DNA from: Gammaproteobacteria bacterium
GTDB lineage: Bacteria > Gemmatimonadota > Gemmatimonadetes > Longimicrobiales > Gaopeijiaceae
Direction: 5' to 3'
DNA: 40,555 nt
Assembly (NCBI GenBank): GCA_009840525.1
Contig: VXNP01000104.1
Coordinates: 1-40,555, forward strand
Positions 26,017 to 33,990 of this stretch are shown here, piece after piece. Numbering within the stretch: the stretch's first letter is position 1; each line of letters opens with the position of its first letter. The position numbers and the translations under genes are program-made. The notes beneath the pieces were generated by a model. That model searched no databases. It was not told the DNA's origin and worked only from the letters and a program-made list of their open reading frames with translations.

Positions 26017-27642
26017 GTGGACACCTTCGCGGAACTCGGGCTCCCGCCGGAGCTGGTCGACGCCCTTGCCGCCGAGGGCATCGAGAGCCCCACGCCGCTC
26101 CAGCGGGATGCGATTCCGCTTCTGCGCCGCGGCAACAACGCGCTCGTGCGCGCCGGTCCGGGCAGCGGAACCCTGGTGGCCTATGGTGCTCCCCTGCTGG
26201 AGCGCATCCAGGCGGAGGCGACGGTGCCCAGGGCGCTTGTGCTCACCGCTTCGGCCGCGGCGGCCGGGGCTCTTGCCACCTCGCTCGCCCGGCTGGCGAC
26301 GGCGACCGGACACGCGGTGGCGGCGTTGGGCTCGCCCTGGGCCGCTCCCGAACATTCCGACATCCTCTTCGCCACCGCCCCCGACCTCCTTGCGGCGGTG
26401 CGGAACTCGCGGCTGCGGCTGGAAGACTTCCGCGCGCTGGTGGTGGACGGGGCCGCGACCATCCAGCGGTCGGACGGCCTCGAAGACCTCGAGACCCTGA
26501 TCGGCTTCGTGCCCGCGACGGCGCAGCGCGTCGTGGTTTCCTTGCCGGTCACCCCGGAGGTGGCAGCCTTCGCGCGTGCCCACGCGAAAAAGGCGGGGTA
26601 CGTGGCGGGCTCCGGACTGCCGCCGGGCGCCAAGGCCGGCCCGGTGCGCGGAGTCCTGCACTATCGCATCTGCCGCAGGAGTGACGCGGATCTCGTGCGC
26701 GCCGTGTCCGAAGTGCTGGAGCAGGGCGCGCGTCACGTGCTGGTCTTCTGCGCGTCCGACGATCACGCCGCGGATGTGGGCGATCTGGCCTCGCTGCACG
26801 GCTTCGGGGCGGGCGCTCCGGGGGATGCTTCCGCTCCGGTCTGGCTCTCGGGCCGGGTCGACGACACCGAACCGCCTGCCCTCAAGGGGATCGCCGACGC
26901 CACCAGCGTGGCGACGTTGAGCGTCGACGTGCCGGCCGGGGCTGGCGAGCTGCTTCACCGGCACGGCCTGGGAGCCGCGGCCACGGTGCTTGTGCTTCAC
27001 CGGGAGGTGGCGCACCTGAAGGCGATCGCGGCCGAGGCAGGCCATCGCCTGCGGCCCCTTCCGACGCCCCCTCGGGCCGACCCTCATTCCGAGCTCGAAC
27101 GCCGGCGCTCCGAGTTGCTGCGCGTCCTCGAGGAGGAAGACCTGGCATCGGAAATGCTGCTTCTGGACCCGCTGTTCGAGCGCCATCACCCGGTGGAGGT
27201 GGCCGCGGCTGCAAGCCGTCTGGCGGGGCGGGCGGCGAAAAACCCCTCGGCCTATCGCAGGCGAGCCGATGGAGAAGCGCGCCGGGGCGCCACCCATTCC
27301 GCGGATTCACCGGCCGCCGTCCAGCTTCCGGTTCGCGCCCAGGCCTGGGTGCGACTGTTCGTGAGCGTGGGCTCGCGCGACGGAATCGGACCGGGTGACC
27401 TGTTGGGGGCCGCCGTGGACCAGGCCGGAATCGAGCGCGCCCAGGTGGGCAGGATCGAGATCCAGGAGACCTTCACGCGGGTCGAAATCCGGCAGCAGGT
27501 GGCGGAGAAGGTGGTGCGGGCGCTCAACGGAATCACTCTGGGTGGACGCGCCGTGCGCGTAGACTACCACCGCGAGCCCGCGCGCGGCCCTTCACGGTCG
27601 AGAGGTGGCTCCGGGCGTAGGCGCGTGAAGCCCACGTCGTGA
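26017..27642 (+). CDS. Degenerate DEAD-box protein (pseudo-helicase) with DbpA-type RNA-binding domain
   Basis: A 541-aa protein that aligns along its length with DEAD-box helicases but has lost the ATPase residues. Q-motif Gln29 is kept (PTPLQRDAIP). Motif I reads AGPGSGTL (46-53), with Thr52 for the essential Lys and Leu53 for Thr. Motif II is VDGA (143-146) in place of DEAD. SAT is SLP. Motif VI is HRHGLGAAA where the canonical helicase in this window has HRIGRTARAG, and the following LVLHREVAHLKAI matches its FLTAPDLAYLKSI. A charged helix (ELERRRSELLRVLEEED) precedes a C-terminal DbpA-type RNA-binding domain (about 445-520, WVRLFVSVGSRDGIGPGDLL ... GRAVRVDY) and a basic tail. It likely binds RNA without unwinding it. 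It starts at GTG; the potassium channel gene overlaps its stop. Confidence 0.88.
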   Translation: MDTFAELGLPPELVDALAAEGIESPTPLQRDAIPLLRRGNNALVRAGPGSGTLVAYGAPLLERIQAEATVPRALVLTASAAAAGALATSLARLATATGHAVAALGSPWAAPEHSDILFATAPDLLAAVRNSRLRLEDFRALVVDGAATIQRSDGLEDLETLIGFVPATAQRVVVSLPVTPEVAAFARAHAKKAGYVAGSGLPPGAKAGPVRGVLHYRICRRSDADLVRAVSEVLEQGARHVLVFCASDDHAADVGDLASLHGFGAGAPGDASAPVWLSGRVDDTEPPALKGIADATSVATLSVDVPAGAGELLHRHGLGAAATVLVLHREVAHLKAIAAEAGHRLRPLPTPPRADPHSELERRRSELLRVLEEEDLASEMLLLDPLFERHHPVEVAAAASRLAGRAAKNPSAYRRRADGEARRGATHSADSPAAVQLPVRAQAWVRLFVSVGSRDGIGPGDLLGAAVDQAGIERAQVGRIEIQETFTRVEIRQQVAEKVVRALNGITLGGRAVRVDYHREPARGPSRSRGGSGRRRVKPTS

Positions 27643-28697
27643 GCGGGATAGGGCAACCCGCACAATCGGTGGCGCCGGGGGTGGTCGCCTCGGTGAGCGG
27701 TTCCTTCTCGAGGCACATGGCCTGGATGGCCCTCTACTTCGTGATCGTGAATGTGATCGGGGTCTGGGGGTACATGTTCTTCGAGGGATGGCCGTTCCAC
27801 GACGCCCTCTACATGACCGTCATCACCCTGACCGCCGTGGGGTACCACGAGGTCGCCCCGCTCTCCGCCGCCGGGCGCAACTTCACCATGGGCCTGCTCG
27901 CCCTGGGGCTGACCGGACTCGGCCTCTGGTTCGCGGCGATCACGGCATTCTTCGTCGAAATGGATCTGGCGGGCACGCTTCAACGACGGCGCACCATGAA
28001 AACCATCGCCAAGCTGAGAAACCACGTGATTGTGTGCGGATGCGGCCGCACGGGAATGCAAGTCCTGATCGAACTGGATCAGTCGGAGCTGGACTTCGTC
28101 GTCCTCGAAGTCGACCCCGAAAGGGCGCGCTCGGTCCGCCGGAGACATCCGGGGGCGCTGGTGATCGAGGGCGACGCCGCGAAGGACGAGACCCTCGAGA
28201 GCGCCGGCATCCGGCATGCGCGGGGTCTCATCACCTGCCTGAGCGAGAACGCCGACAACCTGTTCGTGTGTTTATCCGCGCGCGTGCTCAACGCCGAACT
28301 GACCGTTGTCGCGCGGGCCGACGACCGCGAGACCACCTCCAAGATGTACCGCGCGGGCGCCAGCCATGTCGTCAGCCCCAACGTCACCGGCGGCGTCACG
28401 ATGGCCGCGATGCTGGTGCGCCCGTCGGCGACCACGCTGCTCGAGATCGGCAACCGCCTGCAGGAACTGAATCTGCGCACGGACCAGGTCGCCCTGAGCG
28501 CGCGGGCAGCCGCGGTGGGCAAGACACTCGACGCCACGCACATTCGCGAGTCGATGGTCGTGGTTGCCCTCCTGCGCGGAGCCGATCAGAAGCAGATCAC
28601 GTTCAATCCGAAGGGGAGCACCACGCTCGAGGTGGGGGACGAGCTGGTGGTCATGGGAACGCCCCGGCAACTGCAGCAACTGGGGCGCTGGACGTAG
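27639..28697 (+). CDS. Two-helix potassium channel with TrkA-N (RCK) domain, unusual selectivity filter
   Basis: A 352-aa Kch/MthK-type protein. Two membrane helices flank the pore: about 28-47 and 83-106. The filter at 65-71 reads TAVGYHE, where the standard is TTVGYGD or E, so the filter Thr is Ala66 and the second Gly is His70. The RCK Rossmann domain begins NHVIVCGCGRTGMQVLIEL (128-146), with an acidic strand end (LEVDPE), and a C-terminal TrkA-C-like domain follows (TLEVGDELVVMGTP). It starts at a GTG that overlaps the TGA of the pseudo-helicase (GTGA), indicating coupling. The altered filter could change ion selectivity; ligand and conductance cannot be told from sequence. Confidence 0.88.
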   Translation: MSGIGQPAQSVAPGVVASVSGSFSRHMAWMALYFVIVNVIGVWGYMFFEGWPFHDALYMTVITLTAVGYHEVAPLSAAGRNFTMGLLALGLTGLGLWFAAITAFFVEMDLAGTLQRRRTMKTIAKLRNHVIVCGCGRTGMQVLIELDQSELDFVVLEVDPERARSVRRRHPGALVIEGDAAKDETLESAGIRHARGLITCLSENADNLFVCLSARVLNAELTVVARADDRETTSKMYRAGASHVVSPNVTGGVTMAAMLVRPSATTLLEIGNRLQELNLRTDQVALSARAAAVGKTLDATHIRESMVVVALLRGADQKQITFNPKGSTTLEVGDELVVMGTPRQLQQLGRWT

Positions 28698-28822
28698 GGT
28701 CGAGGGTGTTGGTGCGGCGGCGGGCGCGCGGGTTCGGGCCGCGATTCTGAAGGGGGCCGCGAGGAGGTCGCGACGTCAGACGGGCCCGGCGGTCGGCAAG
28801 CCGCGGCTCGCTCGCGTCTGTC

Positions 28823-29029
28823 CTATTCCTCGTCGCGGGGTCCGCAGCATCCGCTCTTCCTGAGCAGTTTCAAGACGAGCCAGACGGCCGCTGCAATCAG
28901 CAGGAGCTTGAATCCAAAGGCGAAGGCCGCCGCAAGGAACCCCAGCAGCGGCACGACGATCACCCCCAGCAGCTTCAGAAGCAGGACCGCGGCGATTCCC
29001 ACCGCGGACAGCTGAGCAAACGTCTTCAT
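28823..29029 (-). CDS. Small membrane protein, 68 aa
   Basis: Starts MKTFAQLSAVGIAAVLLLKL after GGAGAGGGAA. Two hydrophobic segments (about 8-35 and 39-56) are joined by a short glycine/phenylalanine stretch, followed by a basic/Cys tail (KLLRKSGCCGPRDEE). The tail has a vicinal Cys-Cys. No family recognised; similar small two-helix proteins with a Cys/Gly tail are common and mostly unannotated. It is convergent with the potassium channel gene, 125 bp away. Confidence 0.72.
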   Translation of the reverse strand: MKTFAQLSAVGIAAVLLLKLLGVIVVPLLGFLAAAFAFGFKLLLIAAAVWLVLKLLRKSGCCGPRDEE

Positions 29030-29515
29030 TTCCCTCTCCGTTCGTCGGGTTTGTGTCCGCCGCCGTACGTCCGGCTCTCGCTGAAGTTTCCGGGCCTGGC
29101 AAGGGTCAAGGTAACGCCTCTTTCCTGGCTGGACACCGGTGTGATGCGTCGATTCCGGCCCGAGCCTCGACGCTGGCCTGAGTCATCGGCACCGGCCCGA
29201 TTCATGGACTCCGGCGCATCCGGCCATTGACTCGCCCCGGATTCGCGCTTCGGCACGAGACGTGGATGAGTGACCCGCGAACAGGCACCGATTCGCCCAC
29301 GCCGACCCCGACTTCGCACCACCGGCGCCGAGAAACGTCGCACTGGCCAGGAACTCTCGACCACAGCATGCCGATGCAGCTTCCACACCTGAAACCCAAC
29401 CACTTCCCGACGGCTACGGCGCAACTGCGGCTGGCGGCAGGCCGGCGAATTGGCTGTTCAGCCTCCGAGGCCGCTACGGCGGTTTCAAGAACTCACCTCT
29501 AGCAGGAGAACGGCC
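29030..29515. other. Intergenic stretch with no credible gene
   Basis: About 486 bp separate the small membrane protein from the Cys-rich peptide gene. Open frames here lack coding-like amino-acid composition and a ribosome site. Composition begins to change from the GC-rich background. TTGACT at about 29226 resembles a -35 box, but I find no matching -10 at the right distance. I see no repeats, tRNA or terminator of note. It probably contains the promoter of the cassette at 29516-32783. Confidence 0.5.
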
Positions 29516-29818
29516 ATGACGAGAATGAAGGAGCTACTTGCCCGCGTCAGCGGAATCGGCTGCGCGCTGGTGATGACCCTCGCCTTGAGCGCAGGGCCCC
29601 TGCTGGCCGAGTGCCAGAATCAGGACGGGACCGATAGGGAGTGTACACCCAGTGAGAACGCGAGAGAATGCTTGGCGAACGCCAGCGACGCGCACGCCCA
29701 GTGTCTCGACGCTGCGGAGGGTTTTTGGCAACGTGTAGACTGCGGCATAGGGAGAGTCGTCGACCACGTCGGCTGCTCGGCTGGAATGTTCGAGGAAATG
29801 CACGGTGGCTTCGGTTAG
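29516..29818 (+). CDS. Secreted cysteine-rich small protein, 100 aa
   Basis: The ATG at 29516 follows AGGAGA. Residues 1-31 are a Sec signal (KELLARVSGIGCALVMTLAL, cleavage near LLA|EC). The mature part of about 69 residues has six cysteines at 33, 43, 52, 63, 76 and 87, spaced 9, 8, 10, 12 and 10 residues apart, with Ala/Asp/Glu-rich helices between them and a Gly-rich end (GMFEEMHGGFG). This looks like a disulfide-stabilised exported peptide, but I recognise no family. It heads a lower-GC cassette that continues with a propeller protein and an ABC exporter or immunity pair, with a 375-bp spacer containing palindromes. A signalling peptide, toxin or bacteriocin-like molecule are all possible; none is shown. 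Confidence 0.75.
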   Translation: MTRMKELLARVSGIGCALVMTLALSAGPLLAECQNQDGTDRECTPSENARECLANASDAHAQCLDAAEGFWQRVDCGIGRVVDHVGCSAGMFEEMHGGFG

Positions 29819-29900
29819 ATCATCTAGGGGCAACTGACGGTCGTCGGACACACGGAGCGTCGAAGGCGTCGGCTGTGACACACGCCAGAAGACAACCTGG

Positions 29901-29914
29901 ATCCTGGCCAGGAT
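29901..29914. repeat. 14-bp perfect palindrome
   Basis: ATCCTGGCCAGGAT reads the same on both strands. It lies 82 bp after the Cys-rich peptide stop and just before the hairpin at 29919-29957. Its length and symmetry would suit a dimeric DNA-binding protein. The 10-mer CTGGCCAGGA also occurs near 29342, upstream of the peptide gene. Confidence 0.45.
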
Positions 29915-29918
29915 GAGG

Positions 29919-29957
29919 CGCTCCGGGACCGGAGGCGGAATCGCCGGTCCCGGAGCG
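29919..29957. terminator. 13-bp-stem hairpin between peptide and propeller genes
   Basis: CGCTCCGGGACCG and CGGTCCCGGAGCG pair perfectly around a 13-base loop. It is a strong structure but lacks a clean T-tract (GTTCCGGTTGTGG follows). It could be a weak terminator setting the ratio of peptide to downstream proteins, or an RNA processing or stabiliser element; the orientation cannot be decided from sequence. Confidence 0.5.
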
Positions 29958-30193
29958 TTCCGGTTGTGGAATCGCGTCCTTCAGCCACGGGCCTTCCGCA
30001 GACCGCGCCCGGGGGCGACTCGGGGATCAGGTGCGAGACCAACACAAGTGTTCCCATCCGACCATGGGCAGGGACGCGATTTCATGCGATTTTTTTCGGG
30101 TAGCCATCGAGCCAGGTTACACGAATACATCTGCCGTGGAGATCAACTCACAAGAAGGATCAACAGACACCCTTGAAAGGACCGACATAGCTG

Positions 30194-31303
30194 ATGAGTC
30201 AGGAATACAACCGACCGCGTGCGACATCCGCTTCCTGGATCGTTGGAATCGTCGGTCTCGCGGCGCTGGCAATCCTTGCGACCAGTGTCATCGAAGTGCG
30301 GTCCGTGCGCCGGGCCGATCGAGATGGCGAGGACTCTCGCCCCGAGGCGACGCCGATCTTCGGAGTGACGGCGCCGATGGAGATTCCCCCGACGGCTGCC
30401 CTGCTGCCGGAAGTGCTATCCGCGGATGATGCCACTTTTCATGATGGTGTCTGGTTCGTTCTGGATGCGTCCGCGGATCGGATCCATCGCTTGAGTTCGT
30501 CAGGCGAATGGCTGGGGAGCTTTGGTAATCGCGGCCAGGGGCCTGGCGAGTTTGCGGGGAGGCTGGCGGCCATCGCCGCGCACGGGGACTCCATTGCCGT
30601 GTTGGAGCTTGCGGGACACCGCCTTCACCTGTTCGATCCGAACGGAGAGCCCGTCGCCGCTCGGATTCTGCGTCTCGATGACTGTACAGTTCCCGCTGCC
30701 AGCGAACTCGTCTCGTCGCCGCTCGGTCTGTTGTTTCTCGTCATCTGCACACAGCCGGACCTGAGACAGGAGGCACGCGTGATTCTGGAGACCAGGAGCG
30801 GGTTCATGCGCACCTTGGCTACCCAGGGCTCCGACCCACAAGGTGCCGCGATCCTCGGCGGGTTCATGTGGAACACGCTCAGCGCACATCCGAGCGGGTT
30901 CGTCTTCGGCAGCAATATCGACGAGTGCCTGAGGGTCCATAATCTCCAAGGAGACGTTCTCGAGTCGGTGTGTCATGACTGGATGGAGCCGGTACCTACC
31001 CCCGAGGAGTTCGTACGCGGCATCCGGGACAGGCTCGCCGCAATGCCCGACGTTCGCTGGACTCTGCCGGAATCGTTTTTTCCCTTCTTCGGATTGTTCG
31101 TAACCGAGGACAATCGTTGGATTTATCGCATCACAGCTTCCGATGAGCCGGAAAGCTATGTGCTCGCTACCCGCGACCAGGACGGGCACCGCTTGAGTGT
31201 CCCGCGCGCTCGATACGTCTTCGTGCATGAAGCCTCCGCTCTGGTGGGTTGGGAGGATCTCGAAGGGACCCGAATCGCCATTCACCTGTTGGAGGAGCGC
31301 TGA
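30194..31303 (+). CDS. Membrane-anchored six-bladed beta-propeller protein
   Basis: A 369-aa protein. One hydrophobic segment near the N-terminus (about 14-33, WIVGIVGLAALAILA) would anchor it, with the rest outside the cytoplasm. The body is a propeller: the diagnostic blade sequence GSFGNRGQGPGEFAG (typical G-x-G-x-GPGEF of the six-bladed/NHL-like family), repeats of LxxFDPNGEP type (HRLHLFDPNGEPVAA) and HNLQGDVLESV. Four cysteines occur in the propeller. In FCB bacteria, six-bladed propeller proteins are often encoded next to small exported peptides, which fits here. It ends two bases before the ABC ATPase. The function is likely binding or sensing of a secreted ligand, as inference. Confidence 0.82.
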   Translation: MSQEYNRPRATSASWIVGIVGLAALAILATSVIEVRSVRRADRDGEDSRPEATPIFGVTAPMEIPPTAALLPEVLSADDATFHDGVWFVLDASADRIHRLSSSGEWLGSFGNRGQGPGEFAGRLAAIAAHGDSIAVLELAGHRLHLFDPNGEPVAARILRLDDCTVPAASELVSSPLGLLFLVICTQPDLRQEARVILETRSGFMRTLATQGSDPQGAAILGGFMWNTLSAHPSGFVFGSNIDECLRVHNLQGDVLESVCHDWMEPVPTPEEFVRGIRDRLAAMPDVRWTLPESFFPFFGLFVTEDNRWIYRITASDEPESYVLATRDQDGHRLSVPRARYVFVHEASALVGWEDLEGTRIAIHLLEER

Positions 31304-31305
31304 CC

Positions 31306-32043
31306 ATGGCCACCCCCCCGGCGGACATCGTCGTCGACGGGGCCAGCATCTCCTACCGGAGAGCATTCCGACGCCGCCGCGTGCTCTCACGGATTAGCAT
31401 GACCGCGCTGGCTGGTGAGATCACCGCGATCGTCGGCCCCAACGGAGCAGGCAAGACAACGTTGTTCCGTGCCGTGCTTGGATTCCTGCCGGTCGAAGCG
31501 GGGAGGTGCCTTGTTGGTGGCTTGCCGCCCATGGAGTACCGGCAGCGGAAGGGAATCGCCTATCAGCCCGAGACCATTGACTTCCCGGGACTGTGGAATG
31601 CCCGGGACGTGCTCGGTTGCGGCGTCGACCTCAGCGGGATCTCGAAGGATGATCAGCGTGACGCGTACCGGAAAGCCATCTCGCGAACCCGATTTGACGC
31701 CGCTACCCTCTTGCGCCCCGCTCGACGGTACTCGAAGGGCATGAAGCGAAGGCTGTCTCTGGCCTTCGCGCTAATCGGCGAACCGGCAGTCGTATTGCTC
31801 GATGAGCCCTTTGCGGGACTCGATCCACCCGCGCGCCACGCCCTTAGAGCGGAAATAACCAGCGCGCGGAATCGGGGAGCCACGGTCGTGCTGGCCAGCC
31901 ACGAACTGGGGGAAGTGGAACGACTGGCGAACCGCGCTTTCATTCTTGAAGACGGGACCATCCGTCCAGGCCCTGCCCTCAGCCCTGGCGACGCTCCCGT
32001 CGACACGATCCTTGAAGCCGAGTTTAAGGGAGATGGAGAATAG
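31306..32043 (+). CDS. ABC transporter ATP-binding protein
   Basis: A 245-aa ABC ATPase with GGAGGAG in front of its ATG. Walker A is GPNGAGKT (44-51), Q-loop Gln87 (YQPE), a diverged signature YSKGM (142-146, for LSGGQ), Walker B VVLLDEPFAGLDP (162-174) and H-loop His199 (ASHE). The sequence type is the CcmA/BcrA-like group that pairs with ABC-2 permeases for export or self-immunity to peptides. It sits between the propeller gene (2-bp gap) and the permease (2-bp gap), so the three are co-translated. The Ser-Lys for Ser-Gly change in the signature is common in this subfamily. Confidence 0.9.
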   Translation: MATPPADIVVDGASISYRRAFRRRRVLSRISMTALAGEITAIVGPNGAGKTTLFRAVLGFLPVEAGRCLVGGLPPMEYRQRKGIAYQPETIDFPGLWNARDVLGCGVDLSGISKDDQRDAYRKAISRTRFDAATLLRPARRYSKGMKRRLSLAFALIGEPAVVLLDEPFAGLDPPARHALRAEITSARNRGATVVLASHELGEVERLANRAFILEDGTIRPGPALSPGDAPVDTILEAEFKGDGE

Positions 32044-32045
32044 GT

Positions 32046-32783
32046 ATGTATATGCCCTTGAGCAGGCGAATCATTCTGCTGGTCCGGTCGCGTGTCAAAG
32101 CACTCACACTGACTGTTCTCGCCATCGGAATCATCCAGTTACCCAACCTCGTCAGCGGTGACCCCACGCTGCTCGCAGAGGGTTTTCGTGACATATTTCT
32201 ATTCCTGTGCCTCGTTCTGCCGCTAATATTCGCATCCGGCGGCGTGTCCGCCGATTTCCGAAGCGGTATGGCACGACTTTGGCTGCAGAAGCCAATCGAC
32301 CCGGTGCGCTTCTATCTATCGAGGTTCTCGGAAGGGTTCCTGGTCTCGCTGGTGTGTGCGCTCCTCGCTCTGGGTGCAACGCGCCTGGGGACCGCAGCGC
32401 TTGGTCAACCAGACGAGACCAGCCAGCTACTGGGCTACCTTGCATATGTGCTCACTGTCGCTTGCGTCGTGTTTGGCTTCTCATCCTGGATAGCGCGAGG
32501 GTCGACGCTGGTCGTGATCGGGTTTCTGGGGGCGAGCGCCGCGGCCCGTGGAATGGGCGTAACCGACTTGCTTGGACGCCCGTGGAATTGGCTCTTCGAT
32601 GCAATACTCGTTCCGATTCCCGCCGTTAGAGGATTCCGTGACTTCGTTGTCGGGACGTCCGACGCCTTCTGGATCCCGTCTGCACAAATCCTCGCCTACG
32701 GCATCGGCTGGACGGCGTTGGGTGCGCTGGGCGTGTGGTACACGGTCAACAAGGGCAGACTGCCGCACGCCGAGCAGTCATGA
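32046..32783 (+). CDS. ABC-2 type permease
   Basis: A 245-aa integral membrane protein with about six hydrophobic helices (KALTLTVLAIGIIQLPNL, IFLFLCLVLPLIFA, LVSLVCALLALGATRLG, LGYLAYVLTVACVVFGF, LVVIGFLGASAAARGMGV, ILAYGIGWTALGALGVWY). The middle has the ABC-2 signature-like sequence GVSADFRSGMARLWLQKPID, where a membrane-adjacent amphipathic helix contacts the ATPase. With the upstream ATPase it forms a likely exporter or immunity pump. GC content is lower than in the flanking genes, in keeping with the cassette. It ends 54 bp before the convergent hypothetical gene. Confidence 0.86.
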   Translation: MYMPLSRRIILLVRSRVKALTLTVLAIGIIQLPNLVSGDPTLLAEGFRDIFLFLCLVLPLIFASGGVSADFRSGMARLWLQKPIDPVRFYLSRFSEGFLVSLVCALLALGATRLGTAALGQPDETSQLLGYLAYVLTVACVVFGFSSWIARGSTLVVIGFLGASAAARGMGVTDLLGRPWNWLFDAILVPIPAVRGFRDFVVGTSDAFWIPSAQILAYGIGWTALGALGVWYTVNKGRLPHAEQS

Positions 32784-32837
32784 GCATTCCGGATCGCGCA
32801 CTGGTGGGGCCGTCACCTGGTTTGGTCGTGGACCAAC

Positions 32838-33839
32838 TCAGCTCGCCGCCGGGCGCACCACCACCGTGAGTTCCACGTCCGCGAACAGACCGCCGTCGTC
32901 GGCACGGCCGCGCAGGAGGTATGTGCCCGGCTGGTCGAAGGTCACGTTCACGGTCCAGCGGCCGTCTTCCGGTGGGTCGGGTGGGAACCACAACGGGGAC
33001 CACGGGGAGTTGGCGCCCGTGCGGGTGTCCTCCCACACCTTCACCTGGGGGGGGTCGAACGAGACGCCGCCCTCGCCGCGGTAGAGGAACCACGACATGA
33101 AGAGGCCGTTCACCTTCTGGACGGTGACGCGGGAGGGGGGCGAGAGTTGCCGGCGGCTGAAGGTCGGGGGGGCGTTCCAGATCGAGTCGGCGCGCACGGA
33201 GTCTTCGGCGGTCTCGGGAGGTGTGGGTGCCGGGCGGCGCCGGGGGCGCAACAGGCCGTCATCTTCGACGAGCACGGTGATGGTGACCGGCCGACCCACC
33301 GATGTCTCGCGAACATCCGGCCCCTCGAGCGCGATGGTCGGGGGCTGGTTGGCGCGCATCTCCGGACTGCTGGAGCCGGCCCCCAGGGCGCCGGTCTCGG
33401 ACATGACGACCGTGTTGTCCACGACGTAGTCCGGCCGCAGCGTCGCATAGGCCCGCTCGGTGACCCCGTTGCTGGTGAGGGTCCACACGAGTTCCCGGTC
33501 GCCCCAGTCGGGCGGGACGCGAACCTTGAACACGAAGCGGTTGCGGCGGGGGAGGAAGTGGGTCGGCTGGCCGCGGTCGGGCGGGCCGGGCGAGAAGGCG
33601 TTGTCCTCCCCCACCGCCACATCGATTTCCTCGAGCCAGTTCCGGTTCATGTAGCCGAACAGGAAGTTGAACGAGCCGTCCTCGTTCCTCTCCCAGCCCT
33701 CGAAGGCCGGAGCGACGTTCTGCCCCCCGGAGTAGGTCTGGGCGGCGGATTCGGAGGCCCACGCGGCGGCGAGCACAAGCACCGCGACGCCACACCCTAG
33801 CCTGACTACGGTGCGGAGCGCGGCGACGCTACGCCTCAT
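32838..33839 (-). CDS. Hypothetical exported protein, 333 aa
   Basis: The ATG at 33839 gives a basic N-terminus and a leader (LGCGVAVLVLAAAWASESAAQ). Further in-frame codons upstream are Arg/Ser-rich and not leader-like. Residues 40-110 hold an aromatic-rich block (NFLFGYMNRNWLEEIDV) that resembles a recurring but unnamed sequence in acidobacterial and gemmatimonadal secreted proteins. The rest is beta-rich, ending in an Ig-like, plausibly CARDB/PKD-type segment (FDQPGTYLLRGRADDGGLFA). It lies 151 bp after the cytochrome/copper protein on the same strand, so a shared secreted function is possible. I do not recognise a defined family. Confidence 0.7.
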   Translation of the reverse strand: MRRSVAALRTVVRLGCGVAVLVLAAAWASESAAQTYSGGQNVAPAFEGWERNEDGSFNFLFGYMNRNWLEEIDVAVGEDNAFSPGPPDRGQPTHFLPRRNRFVFKVRVPPDWGDRELVWTLTSNGVTERAYATLRPDYVVDNTVVMSETGALGAGSSSPEMRANQPPTIALEGPDVRETSVGRPVTITVLVEDDGLLRPRRRPAPTPPETAEDSVRADSIWNAPPTFSRRQLSPPSRVTVQKVNGLFMSWFLYRGEGGVSFDPPQVKVWEDTRTGANSPWSPLWFPPDPPEDGRWTVNVTFDQPGTYLLRGRADDGGLFADVELTVVVRPAAS

Positions 33840-33990
33840 CCTGGATGCGGCGCGGAGCCCGGTACCGATGGCACGCGTCGCTCGAACGTTCACGGATGTC
33901 GCCCACAACATCGGGATGATGGCGTGAAACGGGGCCCCGATTCCGTCCGTCACGCGACCCCGGCGGGTCTCTGATTCCACCCTCACGCCG

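Noticed and set aside
28698..28822. GC-rich inverted repeats after the potassium channel
   Set aside because: Only short imperfect pairings, expected by chance in this composition.
29030..29515. Open frames on both strands before the Cys-rich peptide gene
   Set aside because: No ribosome sites, biased Arg/Ser/Pro composition, and mutually overlapping frames with none favoured.
29913..30429. Plus-strand open frames in the spacer and the propeller N-terminus
   Set aside because: They contain the hairpin or overlap the propeller gene in another frame; composition is not coding-like.
32820..32834. TTGGTC-GTG-GACCAA hairpin after the ABC permease
   Set aside because: Only a 6-bp stem with a 3-base loop and no T-tract; too weak to call a terminator.
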